Below, in pieces: positions 1 to 9,020 of a stretch of DNA of 60,889 nucleotides. A model generated the notes under the pieces. That model searched no databases and was not told the DNA's origin. It worked only from the letters and a program-made list of their open reading frames with translations. This stretch comes from Methylibium sp. (GTDB lineage Bacteria > Pseudomonadota > Gammaproteobacteria > Burkholderiales > Burkholderiaceae_C): NCBI GenBank assembly GCA_013824165.1, contig PNNH01000045.1, positions 1 through 60,889 of the forward strand. Reading direction: 5' to 3'. The first letter of the stretch is position 1. Every line of letters begins with the position of its first letter. The translations under genes were made by a program, and so were the position numbers.

Positions 1-839
1 ACGCCGCGGCTGATGGCCTGCTCCAGGCCGTTCTTGACGCGGTAGAAGCCTTCTTGCGTGCGCTCGCCGGTCAGGAAGGGCTTGTCGTTGGCGTCGTGGT
101 CGCTGGTGATCAGGTTGGCGGCTTCAGCGTCGGTACGGGCCAGCACGATGGTGGGCACGCCCATCACGTCAGCGGCGAATCGGGCCGAGATCAGCTTCTC
201 GATGGCTTCCTGGGTCGGCACCAGCACCTTGCCACCCATGTGACCGCACTTCTTTACGGCGGCCAGCTGGTCTTCGAAGTGCACGCCAGCAGCGCCGGCG
301 GCGATCATGTTCTTCATCAGCTCGAAGGCGTTCAGCACGCCGCCGAAACCGGCTTCCGCGTCAGCCACGATGGGCAGGAAGTAATCGACGAAATCCTTGT
401 CGCCAGGGCCGATGCCGCGCGACCACTGGATCTCATCAGCGCGCTTGAAGGTGTTGTTGATGCGACGGACCATTGTCGGCACCGAGTCGTAGGCATACAG
501 CGACTGGTCCGGGTACATGGTTTCGGATGTGTTGCCGTCGGCGGCGACCTGCCAGCCCGACAGGTACACGGCTTCCAGACCAGCCTTGGCCTGCTGCATC
601 GCCTGGCCGGCGGTGATCGCGCCGAAGGCGTTCACATAGCCCTTCTTGGCGCCGCCGTTGATCTTGTCCCACAGGACCTCGGCACCGCGCTGAGCCAGCG
701 TGTACTCGGGCTGCAGGCTGCCGCGCAGACGCACAACGTCAGCAGCGCTGTAGCCGCGCTTGACGCTCTTCCAACGGGGGTTTTCAGCCCAGTCCTTTTC
801 GAGGGCGGCGATTTGCTGTTCACGGGTCAGCTTGGTCAT
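1..839 (-). CDS. aceA: isocitrate lyase, N-terminal part (cut by window edge)
   Basis: First enzyme of the glyoxylate shunt; splits isocitrate into glyoxylate and succinate in the cytoplasm. About 279 residues are visible from the ATG at 839; the C-terminal part lies outside the window. The sequence shows the family landmarks [10 protein letters not shown] (about 94-103) and the catalytic KKCGH signature (196-200) followed by MGGK. An AGGAG ribosome binding site sits 7 bases before the ATG. It is monocistronic from its own AT-rich upstream region, with a palindromic operator candidate at 927-940. Identification is firm from the catalytic motif. Confidence 0.96.
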   Translation of the reverse strand, partial: MTKLTREQQIAALEKDWAENPRWKSVKRGYSAADVVRLRGSLQPEYTLAQRGAEVLWDKINGGAKKGYVNAFGAITAGQAMQQAKAGLEAVYLSGWQVAADGNTSETMYPDQSLYAYDSVPTMVRRINNTFKRADEIQWSRGIGPGDKDFVDYFLPIVADAEAGFGGVLNAFELMKNMIAAGAAGVHFEDQLAAVKKCGHMGGKVLVPTQEAIEKLISARFAADVMGVPTIVLARTDAEAANLITSDHDANDKPFLTGERTQEGFYRVKNGLEQAISRG

Positions 840-1127
840 GGAGATCTCCTGCAAAGCGGTGGGTAGGAAAAACAAGAACTCAACGGCTCAAGATTAGTCC
901 TGTTGCCAGCTTTGCGGAAGACTTATGTCTTATATAAGACCAAAAGCTTTTTACATACAAATCAAAGACTTGCGAACAACATTTCTGATTACGAAATCTC
1001 TTTCATCATAATGAGAAAAAATGTCGCGGCGCAGCATCACCAGAATCCACGATATGAAAATGCCGTTCCGCATTGTGCAATTGCCGACTGCACAGACCGA
1101 TGGGCGGCCCAAAAAACGCGGCGCGGC
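840..1127. other. AT-rich intergenic region upstream of aceA
   Basis: This gap between the marC-like gene and aceA (both minus strand) is clearly more AT-rich than its surroundings, mostly between 900 and 1025. It holds the putative aceA promoter and operator. A short open frame at 903-1304 on the plus strand does not look coding. A run of six A at 1111-1116 would read as a T-run on the minus strand just after the marC-like gene, but no convincing stem precedes it. Confidence 0.6.
927..960 (-). promoter_or_regulatory. aceA promoter candidate overlapped by a 14-bp palindrome
   Basis: Bases 927-940 form the perfect palindrome GTCTTATATAAGAC. Read on the minus strand, a TTGTAT (-35-like, 955-960) and a TTATAT (-10-like, 932-937) are separated by exactly 17 bases, and the -10 lies inside the palindrome. 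The start codon is about 90 bases downstream. A repressor bound here would block RNA polymerase, which would suit carbon-source control of the glyoxylate shunt. The regulator is not identified; palindrome and spacing are seen, function is inferred. Confidence 0.6.
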
Positions 1128-1730
1128 TCAGAGCCCCCCGACGAAATAGCGCTTCAAGCCGGCCAGCACCATCTCAACCGCAATCGCCGTCAGCACCAGG
1201 CCCATCAGCTTCTCGATCGCCGACACGACGGAGTCGCCGAGCAGTTTGCGGATGCGGTCCGCCAGCACCAAGGTCAGGCCGGAGACCACCATCGCTGCCG
1301 TTAGCGCGCCGATCCAGTCGAAGATGCGCTCCGGCTGCCGCGACGCCAGCAGCAGCACGGTGGCCATGGCCGAGGGGCCAGCCAGCAGGGGCACGGCAAG
1401 CGGGAAGATCAGCGGCTCGCGCCCCGGTTCTATTCCGTAGGCTGAATCACCGGCGCTGCCGAAGATCATCCGGATCGCGATGATGAGCAGGATGACGCCG
1501 CCCGCCACTTCGAGCGAACGCTCGGACAGGTGCATCAATTCCAGAAAACGCCCGCCCAGGAACATGAAGGCGAACAGAACCAGGAAGGCAATGCCAACCT
1601 CGCGAAGCGCCACCCAGGCACGCCGCTCCTTGGGCACCTCACGCATGATGCCGATGAAGATGGGCAGGCTGCCGAGCGGGTCCAAGACCAGCAAAAGCAG
1701 AACGAAGGCGGAAAGAAAGCTGTGATCCAT
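1128..1730 (-). CDS. MarC/YhgN-family multipass membrane protein
   Basis: A 200-residue inner-membrane protein with about six hydrophobic segments and the family pattern LLLVLDPLGSLPIF near the N-terminus, followed by ERRAWVALREV and a central LLAGPSAM stretch. MarC-family proteins (UPF0056) have no agreed substrate; the old link to multiple antibiotic resistance was withdrawn for E. coli MarC. The start at 1730 (MDHSF) was chosen because homologs begin directly with the first membrane helix; an upstream extension to 1871 is rich in Ser/Arg and unlikely. No strong ribosome binding site is visible. It lies between xerD and aceA on the same strand. Confidence 0.85.
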   Translation of the reverse strand: MDHSFLSAFVLLLLVLDPLGSLPIFIGIMREVPKERRAWVALREVGIAFLVLFAFMFLGGRFLELMHLSERSLEVAGGVILLIIAIRMIFGSAGDSAYGIEPGREPLIFPLAVPLLAGPSAMATVLLLASRQPERIFDWIGALTAAMVVSGLTLVLADRIRKLLGDSVVSAIEKLMGLVLTAIAVEMVLAGLKRYFVGGL

Positions 1731-1921
1731 GGGCGCGATTGTCGGGCGGACTCCGCTGAACCGGAAACCTCCGGAGCGCAAGCTGCCAGCCACGCGGTCT
1801 TGGTGGGGTGACGCAGAGGACGAAGATGCTCTGCTTGGTCCACGCTCAGCCTTGCCGCTTGCAGGCGGCAAGTCCTTCAGAAGGCGTCGCCGAGTGGGCA
1901 GGCACTCGGCTCGGTCCTTCC

Positions 1922-2863
1922 TTAGCCACGCGGATGGTGGTAGGCGTGGAGGGTCTTGAGGCGTTCGCGCGCCACGTGCGTGTAGATCTGGGTGGTCGAC
2001 AGATCGGCGTGCCCCAGGAGCATCTGCACCGCGCGCAGGTCGGCGCCATGATTGAGCAGGTGGGTGGCGAAGGCATGCCGCAAGGTGTGCGGCGACAAGG
2101 GTGCGGTGATGCCCGCCAGCACGGCGTACTTTTTCACCAGCTTCCAGAACATCTGCCGGCTCATGGCCTCGCCCTGCACGGTGACGAACAAGGCATCGCT
2201 GCGGCGCCCGGCCAGCAGCACTGAGCGCGCCTCCTGCAGATAGCGCATCAGCCAGCTGTGGGCCTCCTCACCGAAGGGCACCAGCCGCTCCTTCGCCCCC
2301 TTGCCGGTGATGCGCAGCACCGCCTCCTTGAAGCCCACATGCACGCTCTTGAGTTCAACCAATTCGCTGACGCGCAGGCCGCTGGCATACATCAGCTCCA
2401 ACATCGCTCGGTCGCGCAGGCCCAGCGGAGTTTCCACATCAGGCGCCATCAGCAAGGCTTCAACCTGGGCCTGCGACAGCGTCTTGGGCACGCGCAGGGG
2501 CTGGCGCGCGTTCACCAGCCGCAGCGTCGGGTCCTCGCTGAGGCGCCTCTCACGGAGGGCCCAGCGGTAGTAGCGCTTGAAAACGCTCAGACGCCGGTTC
2601 GCGCTGCTGCTCTTGCTGCCGGCATGGCGGGCGCTGGCATAGCCCAGCAGATCCAGTTCACGCGCCTGATCCAGTGTGCGACCCTCGTCTTGCGCCGCCA
2701 GCCAATCGGCCAGCAGCCCAAGGTCGCGCCGGTAGGCAGCCAAAGTGTTGGCCGACAAGCCATCTTCCAGCCACAAGGCCTCGACGAAGCGGCTCAGCGA
2801 GGCTTCGCTGTCAGCGCGTATCGGGCCTTGTTGCGGGTCTTTGCTTGCGGCGGTCGTGGACAT
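1922..2863 (-). CDS. xerD: site-specific tyrosine recombinase XerD
   Basis: Acts with XerC at dif sites to resolve chromosome dimers at division. The 313 residues comprise an N-terminal SAM-like core-binding domain (about 20-110) and a C-terminal catalytic domain. The catalytic set is complete: R164 in SGLRVSEL, K188 in GKGAKERL, H259 and R262 in SPHTLRHAFATH, H285 in LLGHADLS and the nucleophile Y294 in TQIYTHV. This points to the housekeeping XerC/D class rather than a phage integrase; choice of XerD over XerC rests on overall pattern. No clear ribosome binding site precedes the ATG, and a terminator-like hairpin ends only a few bases upstream of it. Confidence 0.9.
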   Translation of the reverse strand: MSTTAASKDPQQGPIRADSEASLSRFVEALWLEDGLSANTLAAYRRDLGLLADWLAAQDEGRTLDQARELDLLGYASARHAGSKSSSANRRLSVFKRYYRWALRERRLSEDPTLRLVNARQPLRVPKTLSQAQVEALLMAPDVETPLGLRDRAMLELMYASGLRVSELVELKSVHVGFKEAVLRITGKGAKERLVPFGEEAHSWLMRYLQEARSVLLAGRRSDALFVTVQGEAMSRQMFWKLVKKYAVLAGITAPLSPHTLRHAFATHLLNHGADLRAVQMLLGHADLSTTQIYTHVARERLKTLHAYHHPRG

Positions 2864-2869
2864 TCGATG

Positions 2870-2893
2870 AAAAAGGGCGCACGCGGCGCCCTT
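2870..2893 (-). terminator. Rho-independent terminator after the Bug gene, abutting xerD
   Basis: An 8-bp perfect stem (AAGGGCGC, 2873-2880, with GCGCCCTT, 2886-2893) and a 5-base loop is followed on the minus strand by a run of T extending to 2870. It would terminate transcription from the Bug-family gene ending at 2995. The T-run stops only 6 bases before the xerD start codon at 2863, so xerD either starts within or just upstream of this element or depends on read-through. Confidence 0.75.
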
Positions 2894-2917
2894 CTCTGCT
2901 GGGTATTCCCGGACTCA

Positions 2918-2974
2918 AGCAGCCGGCTGCTCTCGCGGGCCGGCCTGGGCCAGCCACGGACTCGATGCGAGTCC
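2918..2974. repeat. cluster of palindromes upstream of xerD
   Basis: Two further symmetric elements lie in the Bug-xerD gap: a 14-bp perfect palindrome AGCAGCCGGCTGCT (2918-2931), and a 7-bp stem with 3-base loop, GGACTCG-ATG-CGAGTCC (2958-2974). The motif GGACTC also occurs at 2911-2916. Neither is followed by a T-run. They may be operator or structural elements; no function can be assigned. Confidence 0.5.
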
Positions 2975-2994
2975 GGTGACTGGGCTCGTCATGA

Positions 2995-3972
2995 TCATTC
3001 CAGCTTCAGCTTCTGCTTCTCGACGACCCGTTTGTAGACCTCGAACTCGGCGCGGGTCTGAGCAGCAAACTGCTCGGGCGTGTTGGCCACGATGATGGAG
3101 CCGGTGTCCTCGATGCGCTTCTTCACATCCGGCATCTCCAGCGTCTTGCGGACGGCCGCCGACACCTTGTCCACCACGTCCTTGGGCAAATTCTTCGGGC
3201 CATGGATGCCGTAATAGGCCATGCGGTTCACCGGCTCCAGGCCGAGCTCCTTGAAGGTCGGCACGTTAGGCAGCACGGCCAGACGTTGGGGCGCGGCCAC
3301 CACGATGGGTATCAAACGACCGTCCTTGATGAAAGGCAGCGCCGACGGCAGGTTGTCAAAAATCATCGGCACCTGACCGGCCACCGTGTCGTTCAGCGCC
3401 GGGCCGGCGCCGCGATACGGAATGTGCAGCACAAAGACTTCGGCCAGGCTCTTGAACAGCTCCATCTGCAGATGGCCGATGCCGCCGGTGCCGGAACTGG
3501 CAAAGCTGTACTTGCCCGGGCTCTTCTTCAACTCGGCGATGAAACCCTTGTAGTCGCGCGCCGGGAACGAGGGATGCACCGCAATCACGTTCGGCGTCGC
3601 GGCGATATTGATGATTGACGTGAAGTCCGTCAGCGTGTTGTACGGAATCTTGGGGTTGATCGCGGGGTTGGCTGCCGTGGTGGACACCGTAGCCATGCCC
3701 AGCGTGTAGCCATCGGGCGTCGCCTTGACGATTTCATTCGCGCCGACCACGCCGCCGCCGCCGGCCTTGTTCTCGACCAGCATGGTCTGGCCCAGATGCG
3801 CGCCAACCTTCTCAGCCACCACGCGCGCCACGATGTCGGTAGTGCCGCCCGGAGCGAATGGCACGACCAGACGTACCGGCTTGATCGGATAGCTCTGCGC
3901 CTGAGCAACAGGAGCCAACAGGGCAGCTGCGCTGACTGCCACACAACGACTGATCCAGAGACGACGGCTCAT
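2995..3972 (-). CDS. Bug/TctC-family tripartite tricarboxylate transporter substrate-binding protein
   Basis: Periplasmic solute-binding protein of the Bug family, which is greatly expanded in Burkholderiales and typically binds carboxylates or amides. The 325 residues start with a signal peptide (about 1-25, cleavage likely after AQA). Family motifs follow: [16 protein letters not shown] with [35 protein letters not shown], and [11 protein letters not shown]. No TctA/TctB membrane partners are adjacent, so it is an orphan binding protein, as is common. Substrate is unknown. It is separated from xerD by a terminator. Confidence 0.93.
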   Translation of the reverse strand: MSRRLWISRCVAVSAAALLAPVAQAQSYPIKPVRLVVPFAPGGTTDIVARVVAEKVGAHLGQTMLVENKAGGGGVVGANEIVKATPDGYTLGMATVSTTAANPAINPKIPYNTLTDFTSIINIAATPNVIAVHPSFPARDYKGFIAELKKSPGKYSFASSGTGGIGHLQMELFKSLAEVFVLHIPYRGAGPALNDTVAGQVPMIFDNLPSALPFIKDGRLIPIVVAAPQRLAVLPNVPTFKELGLEPVNRMAYYGIHGPKNLPKDVVDKVSAAVRKTLEMPDVKKRIEDTGSIIVANTPEQFAAQTRAEFEVYKRVVEKQKLKLE

Positions 3973-4305
3973 GGTGAGCTCCTTGTTCGAATGATGAAAG
4001 ACGAAAACCTGGGATTAGCCCTTGATCCTAAGGACCGTGAGCCGCGAGCATCCTAGCGGAACTACGTAAGCCCGCCCGGAAACAGTGATGCTTAAGCGAG
4101 AAGCAATGCCCAAAACAGGGGCACAGGCCGGGCCGCACAGCACGGCCCCGCTTCGCTGCGCACGCATGGGCGCTGAGCGCACCTGCGTGCCTGCAGCCTG
4201 CTCCCATGACAAGCGCAGTGCCGGATATCCCAAGCACCACTCGGACCCGCAGCGCAGCGATGCAAACCGACTGCCGCCACGCGCCTGCACTGGCACACTC
4301 CGCGC
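3973..4305. other. 333-base divergent intergenic region
   Basis: Lies between the Bug gene (minus) and the AEC transporter (plus) and must hold promoters for both. No clear -35/-10 pair, operator palindrome, RNA structure or convincing small gene was recognised by eye. Confidence 0.5.
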
Positions 4306-5196
4306 ATGCCTGATGTCCTGCTGCTGCTTCCCGATTTCCTGTTGATCCTGCTTGGCTTTGTGCTGTGTCGCTACACCGCGCTGGATCGCCCGGTCTGGGA
4401 GGCCGCCGAGAAGTTGGTGTACTACCTCTTGTTCCCGGTGCTGCTGTTCAACTCGATCGTGCGCACGCCGCTGCACCCGGGCGAGACCTTGAGCCTGGGC
4501 GGTGCCGGTGTTGCGGTGGTGCTGCTCGGCATCGCCCTGTCCTACGCCCTGAAGCTGTGGCCCGGCGTCGATGCCAAGGCGCATGCCTCGGGTGCCCAAG
4601 TGGCCTTCCGCTTCAATTCCTATATCGCGCTGGCCCTGGCTGAACGCCTGCTTGGCGCACAGGGCGTGGCCTGGGTGGCCTTGCTGATCGCGTTGTGCGT
4701 GCCGCTTTGCAATGTGGCGGCCGTCTGGCCGCTGGCGCGCCACGGCGGACACGGTCTGCTGCGCGAGCTGCTGCGCAACCCGCTGATCCTCAGCACCGTC
4801 GCCGGCCTGCTGGCCAATCTGGCCGGTCTGCGCCTGCCCGAGGCCGCCGCGCTGACCCTTCACCGCATCGGCCTGGCCGCCTTGCCACTGGGGCTGATGG
4901 CCGTTGGCGCTGGCCTGCGTTTCGGCGCGCTGAGGGACGCCCCGGGCCTGGCCACCGCGCTGCTGGCGATCCGCCACGGCGTGCTGCCGCTGTGGGCGCT
5001 GGGGCTGTCGGCGATGCTGTCGCTGCCGGGGCCGCAGCGCGCACTGCTGCTGTGCTTTGCCGCGCTGCCGACCGCATCAAGCGCCTATGTGCTGGCGGTG
5101 CGCATGGGCGGTCACGGCGCCTTCGTCGCCGGCCTGGTGACCCTGTCCACGCTGCTGGGCATGCTGACGCTGCCGCTGTGGCTGACACTGCTGTAA
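4306..5196 (+). CDS. AEC-family (auxin efflux carrier-like) transporter
   Basis: A 296-residue integral membrane protein with about ten hydrophobic helices arranged in two halves, as in the AEC/BART family of carboxylate and small-molecule permeases (such as malonate or malate carriers). Visible features are the N-terminal LLLPDFLLILLGF helix, KLVYYLLFPVLLFNSIVR, a central FRFNSYIALALAERL segment, and the C-terminal LPTASSAYVLAVRMGG motif that is conserved in the family. Substrate cannot be read from sequence. It stands alone, facing away from the Bug gene and converging on the solute-binding protein gene at 5204. Confidence 0.88.
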   Translation: MPDVLLLLPDFLLILLGFVLCRYTALDRPVWEAAEKLVYYLLFPVLLFNSIVRTPLHPGETLSLGGAGVAVVLLGIALSYALKLWPGVDAKAHASGAQVAFRFNSYIALALAERLLGAQGVAWVALLIALCVPLCNVAAVWPLARHGGHGLLRELLRNPLILSTVAGLLANLAGLRLPEAAALTLHRIGLAALPLGLMAVGAGLRFGALRDAPGLATALLAIRHGVLPLWALGLSAMLSLPGPQRALLLCFAALPTASSAYVLAVRMGGHGAFVAGLVTLSTLLGMLTLPLWLTLL

Positions 5197-5203
5197 GGCG
5201 CCC

Positions 5204-5995
5204 TTAGTGCCCGGGTTCGCGCAGCGGCGGCTCGGGTTCACCGGGCAGCCAGCGCTGATGGATGCGGCTGAAGCTGCCGTCACGCCGCATCTGGTCTAGC
5301 GTCGCCTGCCATTTCTGCACCACGGCCTTGGGCGTGCCGCGCCAGAAGCTGATGTAGCCATAGGATGAGCGGTAGGGGTAGACCACTTCCACATCGCCCG
5401 CCTTCAGGTTGGCCACCTGTGCCGCGGCTTCGCCCTGCGCATAGAAGCTCAGGTTGTCCGCAATGATCAGCTGCACGCGGCGCATGCGCAGCATCTTGAA
5501 CATCTTCTCCGGCTCGGCCACACCCAGCAGGTTCTTCATGCCGGCGGCCTTCAGCTCCTGGTAAGTGAACCAGTCGCGCGGCACCGCGATCTCGCGGAAT
5601 TGCTCAAGGTCGGCGCGACTGCGCACCACCAGGCCCGAGCCCTTCAGGGCATAGAAGGCATCTGTCGCCAACAGGATCGGGCCGACCCACCGGAACTGCG
5701 CTTCACGTTCTGCGTTACGTATGGTCGTGAACAGCGCCGTGTCCGGCGTCGTCTGCACGATGCGCATGCCGCGGGCCCAGGGCACAACCTCGATGCTGGC
5801 GTCCTCGCCGATACGCTTGAGCAGTTCGCGCACAAGCTCGGTCGACATGCCTTCCGCGCGCCCCTTGCTGCTGAAACTCACCGGCGGATATTCCTCGGTG
5901 TACAGACGCAAAGGCGCTGCTGCCACCTGCAGGCTCAACACACCCAGCACAGCGCCCAGAACCAGGCCGAGCGCCCGCCGCTGCCAACTTGTCAC
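5204..5995 (-). CDS. periplasmic solute-binding protein (PBP2, SBP_bac_3-like)
   Basis: A 263-residue exported protein of the amino-acid-binding type II periplasmic fold. After a signal peptide ending VAAA comes LRLYTEEYPPVSFSSKGRAEGMSTELVREL, the typical opening of this family, then LFTTIRNAEREAQFRWVGPI and a C-terminal lobe ending FSRIHQRWLPG. Such stand-alone proteins are common in Burkholderiales and may feed a sensor or an ABC transporter; no partner is adjacent. The start is uncertain: GTG at 5995 gives a compact signal peptide, while an ATG at 6058 overlapping the end of queG would add 21 residues. Confidence 0.85.
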   Translation of the reverse strand: MTSWQRRALGLVLGAVLGVLSLQVAAAPLRLYTEEYPPVSFSSKGRAEGMSTELVRELLKRIGEDASIEVVPWARGMRIVQTTPDTALFTTIRNAEREAQFRWVGPILLATDAFYALKGSGLVVRSRADLEQFREIAVPRDWFTYQELKAAGMKNLLGVAEPEKMFKMLRMRRVQLIIADNLSFYAQGEAAAQVANLKAGDVEVVYPYRSSYGYISFWRGTPKAVVQKWQATLDQMRRDGSFSRIHQRWLPGEPEPPLREPGH

Positions 5996-6050
5996 CTTCG
6001 GCCCCCAAGCTTCTTGGCCAGCTCCCCTTGTCTGGCGAGCATAGCGGCAA

Positions 6051-7169
6051 TCAAGCATCGGCCTGCTGCAAGGCCCAGGCGATGTGCTCGGCCAACACGG
6101 CATCGGCAGTCGGCCAGGCCTTGTTAAGCGCCTCGGCGAGCGCGTGGCGCAAGGCAGCGTCATCGCTCTCACGCAATGCATTGCCCATCGCCACCGCCAG
6201 ATTGCGGCGCCAGCGCGCGTGGCCGATGCGGCGGATCGCTGAACCTTCGGTGTGGCGCAGGAACTCTGGCTCGCTCCATTGCCACAGCTGCAGCAGGCCC
6301 GCCGCGCTCAAGGGCGCGCGCGCGTCGAAGTCCGGCAGGCTGCTGCGCGCGGCAAACTTGTTCCAGGGGCAGACCAGCTGGCAGTCATCGCAGCCATAGA
6401 TGCGATTGCCCATCAGGGCACGCAAGTCCACCGGGATCGCGCCCTCATGCTCGATCGTCAGGTAGGAGATGCAGCGCCTGGCATCGACCCGGTAAGGCGC
6501 GACGATGGCGCCCGTCGGGCAGGCGTCCAGGCAGGCACTGCATTGCCCGCAGTGGGCGCTGCTCGCGGGCGTCAGCGGCAGGGGCAGGGGCAGATCCAGA
6601 TAGATCTCGCCCAGAAAGAACATCGACCCGGCCTCGCGGTTCAGCGTCAGCGTGTGCTTGCCGCGCCAACCCAGCCCGGCGCGGGTCGCCAGCTCGACCT
6701 CCAGCACCGGCGCCGAATCGGTGAAGACGCGATAGCCAAACGGGCCGATGGCCTGCTCCAAGCGCGTGGCCAGCTGCTGCAGCCGGGCGCGCAGCACCTT
6801 GTGATAGTCCCGCCCCCGCGCATAGACCGACACCTGGGCCTGGCCGGGCTGCGCCAGGCCCCGCCACTCGATCGCCTGCCAGCCCTCGGGCGTGTTGCGC
6901 GGCAGATAGTCCATGCGGGCGCTCAGCACCCGCAAAGTGCCCGGCACCAGCTCGGCCGGCCGCGCACGCTTCAGGCCATGCGCCGCCATATAGCCCATGC
7001 CGCCGTGAAAGCCCGCCTCCAGCCAGGCCAGCAATCCGGGTTCTGCATCGCTGAGATCGATATCGGCCACGCCAATCTGTGAGAATCCCAGCTCAGTCGC
7101 CCAGGCGCGCAGACGAGGCATCATGGCCTCGGCGTCCAGGGTCAGGTCTTGCTGTGGAGCCTGCGTCAT
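6051..7169 (-). CDS. queG: epoxyqueuosine reductase QueG
   Basis: Cobalamin- and iron-sulfur-dependent enzyme that performs the last step of queuosine synthesis on tRNA, reducing epoxyqueuosine. The 372 residues show the N-terminal cobalamin-binding domain with catalytic Asp in FTDSAP (D151), then two [4Fe-4S] cysteine sets: C207, C210, C213, C217 in CGQCSACLDACPTGA, with C233, C260, C263 and C267 in the CDDCQLVCPWN region. A HEAT-like C-terminal segment follows. The start overlaps the tsaE coding region on the opposite strand, so the two genes diverge from within each other. Confidence 0.96.
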   Translation of the reverse strand: MTQAPQQDLTLDAEAMMPRLRAWATELGFSQIGVADIDLSDAEPGLLAWLEAGFHGGMGYMAAHGLKRARPAELVPGTLRVLSARMDYLPRNTPEGWQAIEWRGLAQPGQAQVSVYARGRDYHKVLRARLQQLATRLEQAIGPFGYRVFTDSAPVLEVELATRAGLGWRGKHTLTLNREAGSMFFLGEIYLDLPLPLPLTPASSAHCGQCSACLDACPTGAIVAPYRVDARRCISYLTIEHEGAIPVDLRALMGNRIYGCDDCQLVCPWNKFAARSSLPDFDARAPLSAAGLLQLWQWSEPEFLRHTEGSAIRRIGHARWRRNLAVAMGNALRESDDAALRHALAEALNKAWPTADAVLAEHIAWALQQADA

Positions 7170-7643
7170 TTGAGCATTCTAGAAACCCGCCGTTTGCTGT
7201 GGCCTGATGAGGGCGCCGCCCAGGACTTTGCGGCTGCGCTGGCCCAGGCTCCCGGCTTGATGAACGCCAGCATCGAGCTGCATGGTGCACTGGGCGCCGG
7301 CAAGACCACGCTGGTGCGTCACCTGCTGCGTGCGCTGGGCGTGAGCGGGCGCGTCAAGAGCCCCAGCTACACCGTGATGGAGGGCTACGCGCTGCCAGCG
7401 GGTGAAGTCAGCCATTTCGATTTCTACCGCTTCAATGATCCGCGCGAATGGGAAGACGCCGGCTTTCGCGATGTCTTCACCCGCCCCGGCCTGAAGCTCA
7501 GCGAATGGCCCGAGAAAGCCGTGGGCATGTTGCCGCCTGCCGATCTGCGCATCCGCATCGAGGCGCTGGACGATGACAGCCGCCAGGTCGAGCTTGAAGC
7601 CGGCACACCGCTGGGCCTTGCACTGCTGGAGGCCCTGCCATGA
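7149..7643 (+). CDS. tsaE: tRNA threonylcarbamoyladenosine biosynthesis ATPase TsaE
   Basis: ATPase that works with TsaB and TsaD in making t6A at position 37 of ANN-decoding tRNAs. The 164 residues carry a Walker A GALGAGKTT (46-54), the switch-like SPSYTVMEGY, HFDFYRF and a C-terminal LSEWPEKA motif characteristic of TsaE. The predicted start is a TTG at 7149; an alternative TTG at 7170 directly abuts the queG start and has a GGAG about 11 bases upstream. It overlaps amiC by 4 bases (ATGA), a gene pairing common in Proteobacteria. Confidence 0.94.
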   Translation: MLWSLRHLSILETRRLLWPDEGAAQDFAAALAQAPGLMNASIELHGALGAGKTTLVRHLLRALGVSGRVKSPSYTVMEGYALPAGEVSHFDFYRFNDPREWEDAGFRDVFTRPGLKLSEWPEKAVGMLPPADLRIRIEALDDDSRQVELEAGTPLGLALLEALP

Positions 7644-9019
7644 GCCGCCGGCAGGCACTGGCGCGGATGGGCCGGCTCGCGCTGCTGCTGCAGGCGCCGA
7701 CGCTGGCCTGGTCGGCCAACGGCAGCAACATCATCGCAGTGCGCGTCTGGCCGGCCGCCGTCTATACGCGGGTGACGCTGGAATCCGACAAGGCCCTGGT
7801 CGCCCGGCATTTCCTGGTCGAGGGGCCAGACCGCCTGGTGATCGATATCGACGGGCTGGAGCTCAGCCCGGGCTTGCGCGAACTGCTGGGCAAGATCAGA
7901 CCGGAGGACCCCTTCATCGCCGCGGTGCGCGTCGGGCAGAACCAGCCCCGCGTGGTGCGCATCGTGCTCGATCTCAAGCAGCCGGTGGCGCCGCAGATCT
8001 TCACCATCGCGCCGGTGGCGGCCTACAAGCATCGCCTTGTCTTCGATCTCTATCCGCAGCAGGAACGCGATCCGCTTCTGGCGCTGATCCAGGAAAAGGA
8101 ACAGGCCGAAGACCGCGCCGCGCAGGCGGTGCAGGACGCGCTGGGTGAGCTGATAGGCCGCATCGACAAGGCCGGCCCGGCGCCGCGCCCTGCCGCGCCG
8201 GCGCCGGCACCGCTGGCCAAGGCCGACGGGGCCGCCAGCGCGCCAGACTTGCAAACGCCGGCGCCCGCACCGGCAGCCGCGCCGCCGCAGATCAGCCAAG
8301 CCAGGCTGGACCGCCTGATCGTGATCGCGCTGGACCCCGGCCATGGCGGAGAAGACCCGGGCGCCATCGGCCCCAGCGGCCTGAAGGAAAAAGACGTAGT
8401 GCTGGCCGTGGCGCTGAAGCTGCGCGAGCGGCTCAACAGCAACCCGAACATCCGTGTGATGATGACGCGCGACGGTGACTACTTCGTGCCGCTGCACGAG
8501 CGGGTGCGCAAGGCGCGGCGCGTGCAGGCCGATCTGTTCGTCTCCATCCACGCTGACGCCTTCTTCACGCCGAAGGCGCGCGGCGCTTCGGTGTTTGCGC
8601 TCAGTGATGGCGCGGCCAGCAGCAGCGCAGCGCGCTGGATCGCCAACAAGGAGAATGCCGCCGACCTGGTGGGCGGCGTCAATGTACCGGTGAAGGATGC
8701 CGCGGTGCTGCGCACCCTGCTCGACATGAGCACTACCGCCCAGATCAAGGACAGCCTGAAGCTGGGCCATGAAGTGTTGGCGCAGATCGGGCGCGTCGGG
8801 CGCCTGCACAAGCGCCAGGTCGAGCAAGCGGGATTCGCCGTGCTGAAGGCGCCGGACGTGCCCTCCATCCTGGTCGAGACCGCCTTCATCTCCAACCCGG
8901 AAGAAGAAGACAAGCTGCGTGACCCGGCCTATCAGCGCAAGCTGGTGGAAGCACTGGCCACCGGCATTGCGCGCTACTTCGCCAAGAATCCGCCGCTGGC
9001 GCGCCATCGCTCGCTGTAA
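7640..9019 (+). CDS. amiC: N-acetylmuramoyl-L-alanine amidase AmiC
   Basis: Periplasmic zinc amidase that cleaves septal peptidoglycan during daughter-cell separation. The 459 residues show a twin-arginine-type signal (SRRQA near the N-terminus, then a hydrophobic stretch ending AWSANG), consistent with Tat export known for AmiC; an AMIN domain (about 30-140) that targets the septum; an Ala/Pro-rich linker (about 175-218); and an Amidase_3 catalytic domain (about 225-450). Zinc ligands H235 (DPGHGGEDPG), E250 and H304 (SIHADA) and catalytic E413 (VETAFISN) are present. Co-transcribed with tsaE. Confidence 0.96.
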   Translation: MSRRQALARMGRLALLLQAPTLAWSANGSNIIAVRVWPAAVYTRVTLESDKALVARHFLVEGPDRLVIDIDGLELSPGLRELLGKIRPEDPFIAAVRVGQNQPRVVRIVLDLKQPVAPQIFTIAPVAAYKHRLVFDLYPQQERDPLLALIQEKEQAEDRAAQAVQDALGELIGRIDKAGPAPRPAAPAPAPLAKADGAASAPDLQTPAPAPAAAPPQISQARLDRLIVIALDPGHGGEDPGAIGPSGLKEKDVVLAVALKLRERLNSNPNIRVMMTRDGDYFVPLHERVRKARRVQADLFVSIHADAFFTPKARGASVFALSDGAASSSAARWIANKENAADLVGGVNVPVKDAAVLRTLLDMSTTAQIKDSLKLGHEVLAQIGRVGRLHKRQVEQAGFAVLKAPDVPSILVETAFISNPEEEDKLRDPAYQRKLVEALATGIARYFAKNPPLARHRSL

Positions 9020-9020
9020 G

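Noticed and set aside
903-1304. 133-residue open frame in the aceA upstream region
   Set aside because: It crosses the promoter region and the end of the marC-like gene and has no recognisable motif or ribosome binding site.
7424-9007. 527-residue open frame on the minus strand opposite amiC
   Set aside because: It is the antisense shadow of tsaE-amiC, rich in His, Gln and Arg with no domain pattern; the plus-strand genes have complete catalytic motifs.
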